Positions 43,915 to 52,231 of a stretch of DNA of 64,000 nucleotides are shown here, one piece after another. The DNA comes from an uncultured Lachnospiraceae bacterium (GTDB taxonomy: Bacteria > Bacillota > Clostridia > Lachnospirales > Lachnospiraceae), in the NCBI GenBank assembly GCA_910587955.1, contig CAJUNN010000002.1, positions 62,001 to 126,000 on the forward strand. Reading direction: 5' to 3'. The notes beneath the pieces are model-generated. The model was not told the origin of the DNA. It was given only the letters and a program-made list of their open reading frames with translations, and ran no database searches. How positions within the stretch are numbered: the first letter of the stretch is position 1; each line of letters starts with the position of its first letter. The translations under genes were made by a program, and so were the position numbers.

Positions 43915-44232
43915 TTATTTTGTTTTCATTTTGATGTCGATGTACACACCTGCCGGCATCTCCAGTCTGGAGAGGGCATCCACCGTCTTCTGGGTCGGTG
44001 TAATGATGTCGATCAGCCGCTTATGGGTTCTCTGCTCGAACTGCTCTCTGGAGTCTTTGTACTTGTGTACCGCACGCAGAATGGTTACCACCTCTTTTTT
44101 CGTGGGAAGGGGAACCGGTCCGCTCACCTGCGCTCCGTTCTTCTTTACAGTTTCGATGATTTTCTTTGCGGATGCGTCCACCAGCTGATGGTCATACGCC
44201 TTCAATGTGATTCTCATTACCTGACTTGCCAT
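43915..44232 (-). CDS. rpsJ: 30S ribosomal protein S10
   Basis: 105 residues from the ATG at 44232 (AAAGGAGG upstream). [72 protein letters not shown] is standard S10. It also acts with NusB in antitermination. First gene of the S10 operon; no tuf or fusA precedes it in this window. Confidence 0.98.
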   Translation of the reverse strand: MASQVMRITLKAYDHQLVDASAKKIIETVKKNGAQVSGPVPLPTKKEVVTILRAVHKYKDSREQFEQRTHKRLIDIITPTQKTVDALSRLEMPAGVYIDIKMKTK

Positions 44233-44517
44233 AAAAAAAGTCGCCTCCTTTTCGTACTTTTGGGACCAGTACGACAAGCGGTGACTGTACACTCTTCCGT
44301 GTGTATCCTGTTTTTAAAACATTCTTCTCACACGTCGTTTCCACGCTTCTGCCGGGCTTCGATGCCGGATTTCCCTGCATTCCTGTATTCTGCCCCGGTG
44401 TGGACTGTTTACTTGTACAGTGACTTGTCGCCAGTTTCATAACTTGACATTCGCTCCACGGAAAACCTGCCGCTTCCGGCAGCAACCTCACGCTTCAACG
44501 CTATCAATGTCACAACA
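44233..44517 (-). ncRNA. Long structured leader of the S10 operon
   Basis: About 285 bases lie between the predicted start and rpsJ, without an open reading frame of note. The sequence can form several hairpins: GCTGCCGGAAGCGGCAG-type arms (44465-44483), CATCGAAGCCCGGC-type arms (44352-44368) and a stem around GTGTAC/GTACAC near 44285-44303. Ribosomal leaders that bind their own product are common; which protein, if any, binds here is not shown. Confidence 0.5.
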
Positions 44518-44523
44518 GTTGCA

Positions 44524-44552
44524 ATTATACAGGAACTTGCAGGGAAATGCAA
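44524..44552 (-). promoter_or_regulatory. Promoter of the S10-spc ribosomal operon
   Basis: Minus strand TTGCAT (44552-44547), 17 bases, TATAAT (44529-44524). The -35 context CTTGCATTTCC equals that of the rpmJ promoter at 30006-30034. It lies about 23 bases after the MATE gene stop. Confidence 0.85.
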
Positions 44553-44574
44553 GGGTTTTTTTTAAAATTTCTTT

Positions 44575-45975
44575 TCAATCCGAGACAATATTACGCAGCC
44601 AGACTCCCTTTTTCACCATCACAAAGCCAAGCAGGCATTTCACCCACTCTCCCACCTGCACCAGAGCATAAATCAGGCAGGCGTGCAGCCCCGTGTAACG
44701 GCTCAGGACAAAAGCCAGGGGAACGCTGATTCCCCAGATGCACACGCAGTCATAGATAAATGTAATGCCTGTCTTTCCGCCTGCCCGCAGGGTGAAATAA
44801 GTTGTATTGAGAAAAGCATTCTGGGGAAGGAACACTGCCTGTACGGCAATAAATCCGGCTGCTATGGCCTTCACGCCGGCTTCCGTGTTATAAATTCTGG
44901 GAAACAGCGGCGAAATCATCAGCATCACCAGCGCAATGCAGAAGCTGGACAGCAGGGAAAACGCGATCATTTTATTGTCTGTATCCCGGGCCTCTTTTAT
45001 TTTTCCGGCTCCCAGGAGCTGTCCTACAATGATTGCCACCGACTCCCCCATAGCCTGGAAGGATACATTAAAGAGTTCGTGAATGGTGTTGGCTATGTTC
45101 AGGCCGGCCACCACGCTAAGCCCCCGCAGGGAGTAACACCGGGTCAGCACGGCCATGCCGGAGGACCACAGCCCCTCGTTAATCAGAAGGGGAATCCCTT
45201 TCACAAAATATTTTTTCACCAGAGCCCTGGGGACTTTCAGCGTCCGGTAAATCCCCACAATGTAGGGATTTTGCTCCCCGTGCCGGTGCGTCCAGAGGGC
45301 AACTGCCAAAAGCTCCACATAGCGGGACAGCACCGTAGCAGCGGCCGCTCCCTGAACGCCCAGGCGCGGAAAGCCGAACCGCCCGTAAATAAGGAAATAA
45401 TTCAGGAGCAGGTTCACCAAAACCGCCGTCACGCCCGCCCGCATGGGCACCACCGTCTCCCCGCATTCCCGCAGGGTGCTTGCATATACCTGCAGCAGCA
45501 TAAAAGGCGGCATGCCCAGAAGAACCAGGCCCAGATAACGGATGCCGCAGTCCCATGTCAGCTGCAGACTGCCCCCGCCGCCGTTTTCGTTCAGATATAG
45601 TTTGATGAGATCTCCGCCCCAAACCAGAAAAAGAAGAACGGCAGTCAGAGTCACCGCCGTTCCCAGCCAGATTTTGTAACGGAAGGTATGCCGGATTCCC
45701 TCTTGGTCCTTCTGGCCGAAATACTGGGCCGTAAAAATACCGGCCCCAGCCAGGCCGCCGAAAATGCACAGATTGTATACAAACATCAGCTGGTTCACAA
45801 TGGAGACACCCGACATGGGCTCCGTCCCCAGCCGTCCCACCATAATATTGTCCAGAAGGCCCACAAAGTTGGTGATGCCGTTCTGCACCATAATGGGCAC
45901 TGCAATCCCCAGCATATGGCGGTAAAAATCCCGGCTGCCGATAAACTTATCTTTCCATTTCCGATTCATACGCAT
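44575..45975 (-). CDS. MATE-family efflux transporter
   Basis: 466 residues, 12 hydrophobic spans in two similar halves, with NFVGLLDNIMVGRLGTEPMSGVSIVNQLMFV in the first and a related segment in the second half. MATE proteins expel drugs or metabolites using a Na+ or H+ gradient. It is the last gene of the glycoside operon, five bases after the kinase stop, so it may export a toxic part of the substrate; that is an inference. No terminator is visible between it and the S10 promoter. Confidence 0.93.
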   Translation of the reverse strand: MRMNRKWKDKFIGSRDFYRHMLGIAVPIMVQNGITNFVGLLDNIMVGRLGTEPMSGVSIVNQLMFVYNLCIFGGLAGAGIFTAQYFGQKDQEGIRHTFRYKIWLGTAVTLTAVLLFLVWGGDLIKLYLNENGGGGSLQLTWDCGIRYLGLVLLGMPPFMLLQVYASTLRECGETVVPMRAGVTAVLVNLLLNYFLIYGRFGFPRLGVQGAAAATVLSRYVELLAVALWTHRHGEQNPYIVGIYRTLKVPRALVKKYFVKGIPLLINEGLWSSGMAVLTRCYSLRGLSVVAGLNIANTIHELFNVSFQAMGESVAIIVGQLLGAGKIKEARDTDNKMIAFSLLSSFCIALVMLMISPLFPRIYNTEAGVKAIAAGFIAVQAVFLPQNAFLNTTYFTLRAGGKTGITFIYDCVCIWGISVPLAFVLSRYTGLHACLIYALVQVGEWVKCLLGFVMVKKGVWLRNIVSD

Positions 45976-45980
45976 TCCGT

Positions 45981-46949
45981 CTATACGTCCGCCTGCCGGA
46001 GATTGGAAAGCCGCTCCCCGTCAAGCTCTTCTCCCGCAGCTTCCAGCGCCAGCAGAATTCCCCCTGCTGCCGGAGGAAGCTGCGGTTCCACAATCGTATG
46101 GGAAATATCCGAAAGGGCTTCGTCAAAGGCCGGCCGGAGATAGTCCATAGCCCGGAACACTCCTCCCGAATAGGAAATCCGCAGAGGCGCATCGAACGTC
46201 CCCTGTGTATAAATGCTGCGCACAATCAGCGCCAGCTCACCGGCCGCCTCCGCAAAGATTTGCCGCGCACAGGCATCCCCTCTTCGCGCCAGCTCAAAAG
46301 CGTGAACGGACAGGGAAGCAATCTCTTCCCTTCTCCCCTCCCATTTATCAATGACCAGCTCAAGAATTGCCTCCGCACTATTCAGACCGTAAGCATCTAT
46401 TAAATAGGAATAAAGTGCGCTCTTCGCTTCCCGTCCGTCTGCCTGTTTGGTAAAATGCTGAATCAGGCGGCAGCCAATCCAGTAGGCGCTCCCCTCATCT
46501 CCTCCAAAGAGATGGTGCCAGCCGCCGCTGCGCACCCGTTTCCGGTTCCGATCGCAGCCCAGACCGATGGAGCCGGTTCCCGCTATGACATGAATCCCCT
46601 GGCCCCCGAGCAGGGAACCTGCCAGGGCATTGTCCGTATCGTTGCCCAGTTTAAGGTTCATTTCCGGGAAAAGTTCCTCCGCCCGGCGGATCAGCATGGG
46701 CACATCATCCGGCACATCCCCGAAGCCGGCTATAGCCGCGAAGGCTGAGCGTATTTCCTCCCGCCCTATTTCCGCCCGGGCGCATACCTGCTCTACGCCG
46801 TCCCTCAAAACAGCCAGAACGTTTTCCACTCCGTTGACCATATAGTTGGCAGGCCCCAGCACGCAGAAGGCTTTCCGTTCTCCCCTGTCCCCGCAAAGCA
46901 GGAAGGCAGTCTTCGTCCCGCCGCAGTCCACACTCAGATAATTACTCAT
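45981..46949 (-). CDS. BadF/BadG-family sugar kinase (N-acetylglucosamine-kinase-like)
   Basis: 322 residues from the ATG at 46949, which has GGAGGAATTCT upstream; the open frame continues to 47000. ASKHA-fold ATPase: phosphate-1 motif SVDCGGTKTAFLLC (6-19), phosphate-2 motif VIAGTGSIGLG, GGWHHLFGGDEGSAYWIG (sugar/adenosine region), and a C-terminal YSGGVFRAM. Relatives phosphorylate N-acetylglucosamine or other hexoses. It overlaps the amidohydrolase gene by eight bases. It probably phosphorylates the monosaccharide released from the imported glycoside. Confidence 0.88.
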   Translation of the reverse strand: MSNYLSVDCGGTKTAFLLCGDRGERKAFCVLGPANYMVNGVENVLAVLRDGVEQVCARAEIGREEIRSAFAAIAGFGDVPDDVPMLIRRAEELFPEMNLKLGNDTDNALAGSLLGGQGIHVIAGTGSIGLGCDRNRKRVRSGGWHHLFGGDEGSAYWIGCRLIQHFTKQADGREAKSALYSYLIDAYGLNSAEAILELVIDKWEGRREEIASLSVHAFELARRGDACARQIFAEAAGELALIVRSIYTQGTFDAPLRISYSGGVFRAMDYLRPAFDEALSDISHTIVEPQLPPAAGGILLALEAAGEELDGERLSNLRQADV

Positions 46950-48009
46950 AGAATTCCTCCTCAAAGGCCTCTGCATCCAAGTGCAGAAGGCGGCAGGCAT
47001 TCTTATAATACACCTTTTTCAGCACTTCATCCTCCAGAAAGAGGCCGTAGATGGCCCAGCGTCCCTGGCCGGGAATCTCTCCCTCCGGCTCGTAGGAAAA
47101 ATACTCATCCTCCGTTTCCAGGCACCGGTAATAGGTGGGGTGAGCCCCAAGCGTCACCGGTGTGGAATCCGTGCCGAACAAGATCCGATCCTGGTATGCG
47201 GCAAAAAACCGCCTGGCGCTGTAGGGTACCCGCCCCAGCTCCGCAAGCCGCGCCGCAATATCCACATATAGGTTGGGATATTTGGAGAGTTGTTCCCCCA
47301 CCCATCCCAGGTTTTCCGCATAGCTTCCCACATGGGCAATGACAAACGTGGTGCCGGGATGTCTGCGCACGGTATTTTCCTGCATTTCCATCAGCTCTTC
47401 AAAGCTTAGGAACCGGCTGCGGTCGGAAAACTCCCAGTCCGGATTGGCCGAAAGCTCTTCGTAGCGCTCGTTTCTCTCATCCTTCGGCTTAAAAAAGGCC
47501 ACCGGATCCCCTATGTGCATCAGCACAGGAATCCCCAGTTCCGCCGCCGTCTCATAGATCACATTCAGTCTGGGATCGTCCGTGCGGATAGGTTTCCCAC
47601 TGGAATCCTTCCTATATAAGGTCAGATCCTTCCACATCTTAATTCCGCAGCAGCCATTCCGATAACACTCCCGAATCTGCCGCCTGGCTCTGTCCGGAAA
47701 ATCGGGCTCACCGAAACGCTCCATATCTACCCACATAAAATTCACGAACATCTGCTCAAACCCGGCAATCTTCCGGTTCATCTCATCCAGATCGTTTCCG
47801 TAGAAACCGTCCAGGTTTACCGCCTTTACAACACCGTACTCCAAAAGCCTGCGGACATAATCTTCCGTATCATAGGACGAGGCATAGTTCTCTCCCAGAA
47901 GCATCTTTCCGCAGTGGGTATGAAAATCAATCACCGGAAAGCGCGGCCGGGGGCAATCCGTAACCGGGACTACCGCCTCGCTCACCGGATGAAATTTTTT
48001 TAATTCCAT
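46942..48009 (-). CDS. Amidohydrolase-2 family metal-dependent hydrolase
   Basis: 355 residues, TIM-barrel amidohydrolase fold. Metal-site motifs: FHTHCGK near the N-terminus (HxH, about 29-31), KMWKD, PVLMHIGDP, FVIAHVGSYAENL and FGTDSTP (catalytic Asp). The family covers lactonases, decarboxylases and hydrolases of small ring compounds; the reaction here is unknown. Its start overlaps the ABC ATPase stop by one base, and its end overlaps the kinase start. It may open a lactone or process an aglycone. Confidence 0.82.
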   Translation of the reverse strand: MELKKFHPVSEAVVPVTDCPRPRFPVIDFHTHCGKMLLGENYASSYDTEDYVRRLLEYGVVKAVNLDGFYGNDLDEMNRKIAGFEQMFVNFMWVDMERFGEPDFPDRARRQIRECYRNGCCGIKMWKDLTLYRKDSSGKPIRTDDPRLNVIYETAAELGIPVLMHIGDPVAFFKPKDERNERYEELSANPDWEFSDRSRFLSFEELMEMQENTVRRHPGTTFVIAHVGSYAENLGWVGEQLSKYPNLYVDIAARLAELGRVPYSARRFFAAYQDRILFGTDSTPVTLGAHPTYYRCLETEDEYFSYEPEGEIPGQGRWAIYGLFLEDEVLKKVYYKNACRLLHLDAEAFEEEFYE

Positions 48010-49097
48010 CAGAAAATCCTCTCCTCCGTACTTTTATCAAAGATATGGCACTTGCTCTTATCAAAACGGATCTGAAGCTCCTCATCGCCCCGCCCCACGG
48101 CATTCAGGGAGGTACGCATGGTACAGTCTGCTCCCCCGATATTTCCGTACAGCACATATTCGTGGCCCAGCATCTCTTTGACTTCCACCTGATATCCGAA
48201 GACCTCTTCCCCTGCCGCCTGATCCTGCACCAGATAGATATCTTCCGGCCGCACGCCCATCACCAGCTCCTGGTCCTCTTTCCCTTTTAGAAGCGCCTGC
48301 TGCTCCTTCGAAAGGGATACGTTGGTCCCGTTCTCCATCACGAATGCGCCCTTCTTATATCGGCCTCCAAAGAAATTAATCTGAGGACTTCCCAGAAATC
48401 CCGCCACAAAGAGATTGGCCGGATTCTCATAGATTTCCTCCGGGCTCCCCACCTGCTGCACATACCCGTTGTTCATCACCACAATGCGGTCCGCCATAGT
48501 CATGGCCTCTGTCTGATCATGGGTCACATAGATGGTAGTAGCCCCAATGCGCTTGTGCAGACGTATCAGCTCCGTGCGCATCTGCACCCGCAGCTTGGCG
48601 TCCAGATTGGAGAGCGGTTCGTCCATAAGAAACACCTTGGCATCCCGGACAATGGCCCGTCCCAGAGCTACCCGCTGCCTCTGCCCGCCGGAGAGTGCCT
48701 TCGGTTTCCGGTCCAGATACTGTTCAATCCCCAGAACCGAAGCCGCCTCGCGGACCTTCTTGTCAATTACAGCCTTATCCACTTTCTTGTTTTCCAGAGA
48801 AAACGAAAGATTCTGATACACGCTCATATGGGGATACAAGGCATAGTTCTGGAATACCATGGCAATATTCCGGTTCTTCGCCTCCACCCGGTTCACCATC
48901 TCATTGTCAATCCACAGCTCACCGGAGCTTATCTCCTCCAGACCGGCAATCATCCGCAGAGTCGTGGTCTTTCCGCAGCCGCTGGGACCTACGAATACAA
49001 TAAACTCCTTGTCCTGAATCTCCAGGTTGAAATCAAAAACCGCCTGGACTCCGTTTTCATATATTTTATTGATATTATTTAATTTTACCGTCGCCAT
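48009..49097 (-). CDS. ABC sugar transporter ATPase (MalK/UgpC/MsmK type)
   Basis: 362 residues. Walker A GPSGCGKTT (about 38-46), Q-loop, signature LSGGQRQRVALGRA, Walker B VFLMDEPLSNLD, H-loop THDQTEAM, and a C-terminal OB-type regulatory domain (about 240-362). It drives the two permeases encoded upstream. Many Firmicute sugar ABC operons lack an ATPase and share one; this operon has its own. Confidence 0.95.
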   Translation of the reverse strand: MATVKLNNINKIYENGVQAVFDFNLEIQDKEFIVFVGPSGCGKTTTLRMIAGLEEISSGELWIDNEMVNRVEAKNRNIAMVFQNYALYPHMSVYQNLSFSLENKKVDKAVIDKKVREAASVLGIEQYLDRKPKALSGGQRQRVALGRAIVRDAKVFLMDEPLSNLDAKLRVQMRTELIRLHKRIGATTIYVTHDQTEAMTMADRIVVMNNGYVQQVGSPEEIYENPANLFVAGFLGSPQINFFGGRYKKGAFVMENGTNVSLSKEQQALLKGKEDQELVMGVRPEDIYLVQDQAAGEEVFGYQVEVKEMLGHEYVLYGNIGGADCTMRTSLNAVGRGDEELQIRFDKSKCHIFDKSTEERIF

Positions 49098-49141
49098 CCA
49101 TACATCCTCCTATTCAAGTTCCCCAGATATCCTCTGTCTAT

Positions 49142-49978
49142 TTATTTCATTCCTGTCATGGAAATTCCCTTGATAAACTGCTTCTGGAATATAATAAATA
49201 CCACAGATGCCGGAATCATAATCAGCGAAGCCGCTGCCATAGTTGCCGATAAATCCGACAGATGCTGGGTGGAGAAATAGGACATTGCCAGAGGCAGAGT
49301 CATATTCTTCGCACTGTTCAAATAAATCAGCGGCGTCTGATAGTCATTCCAGATCCCCAAAAACGTGAAGATAGTCAGGCTTCCAAGAGCCGGACGGATT
49401 CCCGGAAGCACAATCCGGTAATAAATTTTAAAGCCCGACGCATTGTCCAGCATGGCGCTCTCAAAGAGTTCCTTGGGCAGATCATCGATAAACTGCTTGC
49501 ATAAGAAGATGCCGAAAGCGTTGATAAAGGTAGGAAAGATCAGGGAAATAATCTTGTCGTACCACCCCAGCTTGGAAATCAGCAGGAAGTTCGGTATCAT
49601 CATAGCCGCCGTAGGCATCATCATGGTCAGCAAAATCAGGGTGAAAATAAACTTATTCAGCTTAAACTTGTACTTGGAAAGTACAAAGCCGATGATAGAG
49701 CTGGTAAAGAGGATCACCAGCGTATCTACAACCGTCACCAGCAGGGAATTACGCATCCAGGAAAAGAAGGGGGACTTGGTCAGCACCTTCACATAACCGG
49801 AAACCGTAAACTGTTTCGGCAGCATATTGGTAGGCTCCAAAAGGATTTCCTTAGTAGACTTAAAGGAATTGGAAAGCATCCAGAAATAGGGCGCCAGGAA
49901 AATAATTGCCGCCAAAAACAAACAAATAAAGGCAATCACTCGAATTTTCAGGTTTTTCTTATCTTTGAACAATCTCAT
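49142..49978 (-). CDS. ABC sugar transporter permease (MalG type)
   Basis: 278 residues, six membrane spans, with the ATPase-contact EAA loop FESAMLDNASGFKIYYRIVLPGIRPALGSLTIF (about 170-200). Pairs with the permease at 49990-50865. Carbohydrate-uptake family CUT1. Confidence 0.95.
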   Translation of the reverse strand: MRLFKDKKNLKIRVIAFICLFLAAIIFLAPYFWMLSNSFKSTKEILLEPTNMLPKQFTVSGYVKVLTKSPFFSWMRNSLLVTVVDTLVILFTSSIIGFVLSKYKFKLNKFIFTLILLTMMMPTAAMMIPNFLLISKLGWYDKIISLIFPTFINAFGIFLCKQFIDDLPKELFESAMLDNASGFKIYYRIVLPGIRPALGSLTIFTFLGIWNDYQTPLIYLNSAKNMTLPLAMSYFSTQHLSDLSATMAAASLIMIPASVVFIIFQKQFIKGISMTGMK

Positions 49979-49989
49979 ATGCGGCCCTC

Positions 49990-50865
49990 CTAGTATTCCC
50001 AGTCTACACTGTTCTTCTTCTGCTCAATAAAGGACAGAATGATGATAATAATAAACAGCACCAAGGAAACTGCCGATGCGTAGCCCATGTCTTTGTATTC
50101 AAAGGCCGTTTTGTAAATGTACCGGGACAGCACCAGGCCGGAATTCTGCGGGCCGTCTTTTAGGATCAGCACAGAAAACTGGGCAAACATCTGGAAATGG
50201 GAGATCAGGGTCTGTACAATCACGAACTGGAAGCTCCGTCCCAGAAGCGGCAGCGTCACCTTGCGGAACTTCCGCCACTCACTGGCGCCGTCCAGATCCG
50301 CCGCCTCATACACATAGGCCGGAATCCCGTCGATGCCCGCGGAAAACAGGACAATGTTATAGCCCACATCTACCCAAAGGGTGTAAACAATCAGGGATAT
50401 CATAATCACCTTGGGATCTCCCAGCCAATTTACCGACGGAAGCCCGATGCGGTTCAGCATCATATTCAGAAATCCCGTGGTAGTCGGAAGAATGGATCGG
50501 GCAAACACCACAGAAGTAGCTACCATAGGCGCAATGCAGGGCAGGAAGAATACCATGCGGAAAAAGCTTCTTACCTTGTTGGACTTAAAGTAGCTGATAA
50601 GCTGAGCCACCAAAAGGGACAGGGCAATGTTCAGGAAAACTGTGGCAAACACAAAGATCAGTGTATTTTTCATAGCCAGCCGGAAGTCCGCATCCATAAA
50701 TAATTTTTTAAAATTTCCCAGCCCAACAAACGTATTGTCAGAGCTTAAAGGATTAAAGTTAAAAAAGGATACCACCAGTCCGATTCCAATCGGCACTATA
50801 ATGAAAACCAGGATATGCAGCATCGCCGGCAGCATAACCGCCCAAATAAACTTTTTATTTTTCAT
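49990..50865 (-). CDS. ABC sugar transporter permease (MalF type)
   Basis: 291 residues, six spans; the EAA loop is YEAADLDGASEWRKFRKVTLPLLGRSFQFV (about 200-230). The start lies 55 bases after the binding-protein gene, with a strong hairpin in that gap. Confidence 0.95.
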   Translation of the reverse strand: MKNKKFIWAVMLPAMLHILVFIIVPIGIGLVVSFFNFNPLSSDNTFVGLGNFKKLFMDADFRLAMKNTLIFVFATVFLNIALSLLVAQLISYFKSNKVRSFFRMVFFLPCIAPMVATSVVFARSILPTTTGFLNMMLNRIGLPSVNWLGDPKVIMISLIVYTLWVDVGYNIVLFSAGIDGIPAYVYEAADLDGASEWRKFRKVTLPLLGRSFQFVIVQTLISHFQMFAQFSVLILKDGPQNSGLVLSRYIYKTAFEYKDMGYASAVSLVLFIIIIILSFIEQKKNSVDWEY

Positions 50866-50881
50866 ATTCGGCCCTCAACAG

Positions 50882-50915
50882 AGGGCAGGGGACGGTTTTT
50901 TTCGTCCCCCGCCCT
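50882..50915 (-). promoter_or_regulatory. Hairpin between binding-protein and permease genes
   Basis: Arms 50882-50894 and 50903-50915 pair over 13 bp with one mismatch around an 8-base loop. No T run follows on the minus strand. Like the dctP-dctQ hairpin, it probably raises binding-protein output relative to the permeases. Confidence 0.75.
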
Positions 50916-50920
50916 TTTCA

Positions 50921-52231
50921 CTACTCCAGAATTGCATTCAGCTTGGTATTCAGATCCTCCATGGCCTCGTCAATAGACGCGTAGTCGCCGGAGCAATAGC
51001 CCACAAACGTATCATTTACCGTCTCTTTCAGACGATCCGTGTTAAATGTTCCGATAAACTGTGCATTGTCCAGAATCTCCACAAGCACCTTCGTATAAGG
51101 CATTGCCTCCTGATATTCTGCACTTTCCGCCAGATTGCGCTTGGAAGGAATCTGTGTACAACGGATGTTATGCTCCAGCATAACATCGTCTTCATACAGA
51201 TATTTGATAAATTTCAATGCCGCTTCCTGCTCCTTGCAGCTGGCGCTGACTGCCAGGGACCAGCCGGTCTCGGAGGCAAATTTATGTTCATCCGTATACC
51301 AAGGCATCTCCACATAATCAAAGTCCGTTCCCAACTCCATGCCGAAAGATTCCACACCCTCGGAAATCACCCACGGGCCTCTCGGCACCATCATGACCCG
51401 GCCTGCATAGCACTGCTGATAACCTTCTAGATCTCCGCCTCCGGTAAGACCTTCCAGATCCGTCACCTTGTCCTCAGTTACCATGCCGGCCAGCTCGTCA
51501 AAAGCAGTCTTGGCCTCCTGAGTGGTCACATCAAATTTTCCGTCCTCTGTCAGATAATTGGAGCCCTGCTGAAGAATCAGGGACAGGAAATAATAAGGTA
51601 CGGAATCCCAGTTCACAAAATCAAGTCCCTTTACCTGAAATACGTTTCCGTCATGGGCGGTACCCGCAACAGCCGTACTCTTCAGCTCCTCCCAGGTAGC
51701 AGGAACCTTCAGGTTATTTGCTTCCAGAAGCCCAAGGTTTACTACCAGGCCGCCGTTTTCGATATTAAACTCCAAGGGCACGCCGTAAAGCTTGCCGTCA
51801 TTCATCAGCGCACCGTAAGTCGGCGCATAGGTTTCTTCCTGAACCTGCGCCGCAAAATCATCCGGCATAGCCATCAGGGTATTGTGAGGGGTAAAGTCCA
51901 AAGCCCATCCTCCCCACATCTCATAAATGTCGGCTCCGCCCTCTCCGTCAATCAGAGAGGTCTGTACCTTTGCCTCAAATTCATCATAGGGAAAAGTCTC
52001 CAGCTGAATATGGATTCCTTCATTCGCCGCCTCAAAAGCTGCAATGGCATCCGTGTATGCCGCATTCCAGGGCTCATTCTGGTGCGTCCACATGGTCAAA
52101 GTAATTTCCTTTCCGCCTCCGTCGCCGGAAGGCTGCGCCTGTCCGGGCTCTGCGTCCTTCCCGGAACCGGAGCACGCTGTAAGGGAAATTGTCAGTAACA
52201 CGCATAAGAATAAACTAACGATCTTTTTCAT
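50921..52231 (-). CDS. ABC transporter solute-binding lipoprotein (sugar)
   Basis: 436 residues. Lipoprotein signal KKIVSLFLCVLLTISLTACSGSG with lipobox Cys at about 20, then a Gly/Gln-rich linker. The body has the family-1 binding-protein pattern: ITLTMWTHQNEPWNAAYTDAIAAFEAANEGI at the start and MVPRGPWVISEGVESFG in the middle. It captures the oligosaccharide or glycoside. Its start overlaps the GH4 stop by 17 bases, so the two are translationally linked. Confidence 0.94.
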   Translation of the reverse strand: MKKIVSLFLCVLLTISLTACSGSGKDAEPGQAQPSGDGGGKEITLTMWTHQNEPWNAAYTDAIAAFEAANEGIHIQLETFPYDEFEAKVQTSLIDGEGGADIYEMWGGWALDFTPHNTLMAMPDDFAAQVQEETYAPTYGALMNDGKLYGVPLEFNIENGGLVVNLGLLEANNLKVPATWEELKSTAVAGTAHDGNVFQVKGLDFVNWDSVPYYFLSLILQQGSNYLTEDGKFDVTTQEAKTAFDELAGMVTEDKVTDLEGLTGGGDLEGYQQCYAGRVMMVPRGPWVISEGVESFGMELGTDFDYVEMPWYTDEHKFASETGWSLAVSASCKEQEAALKFIKYLYEDDVMLEHNIRCTQIPSKRNLAESAEYQEAMPYTKVLVEILDNAQFIGTFNTDRLKETVNDTFVGYCSGDYASIDEAMEDLNTKLNAILE

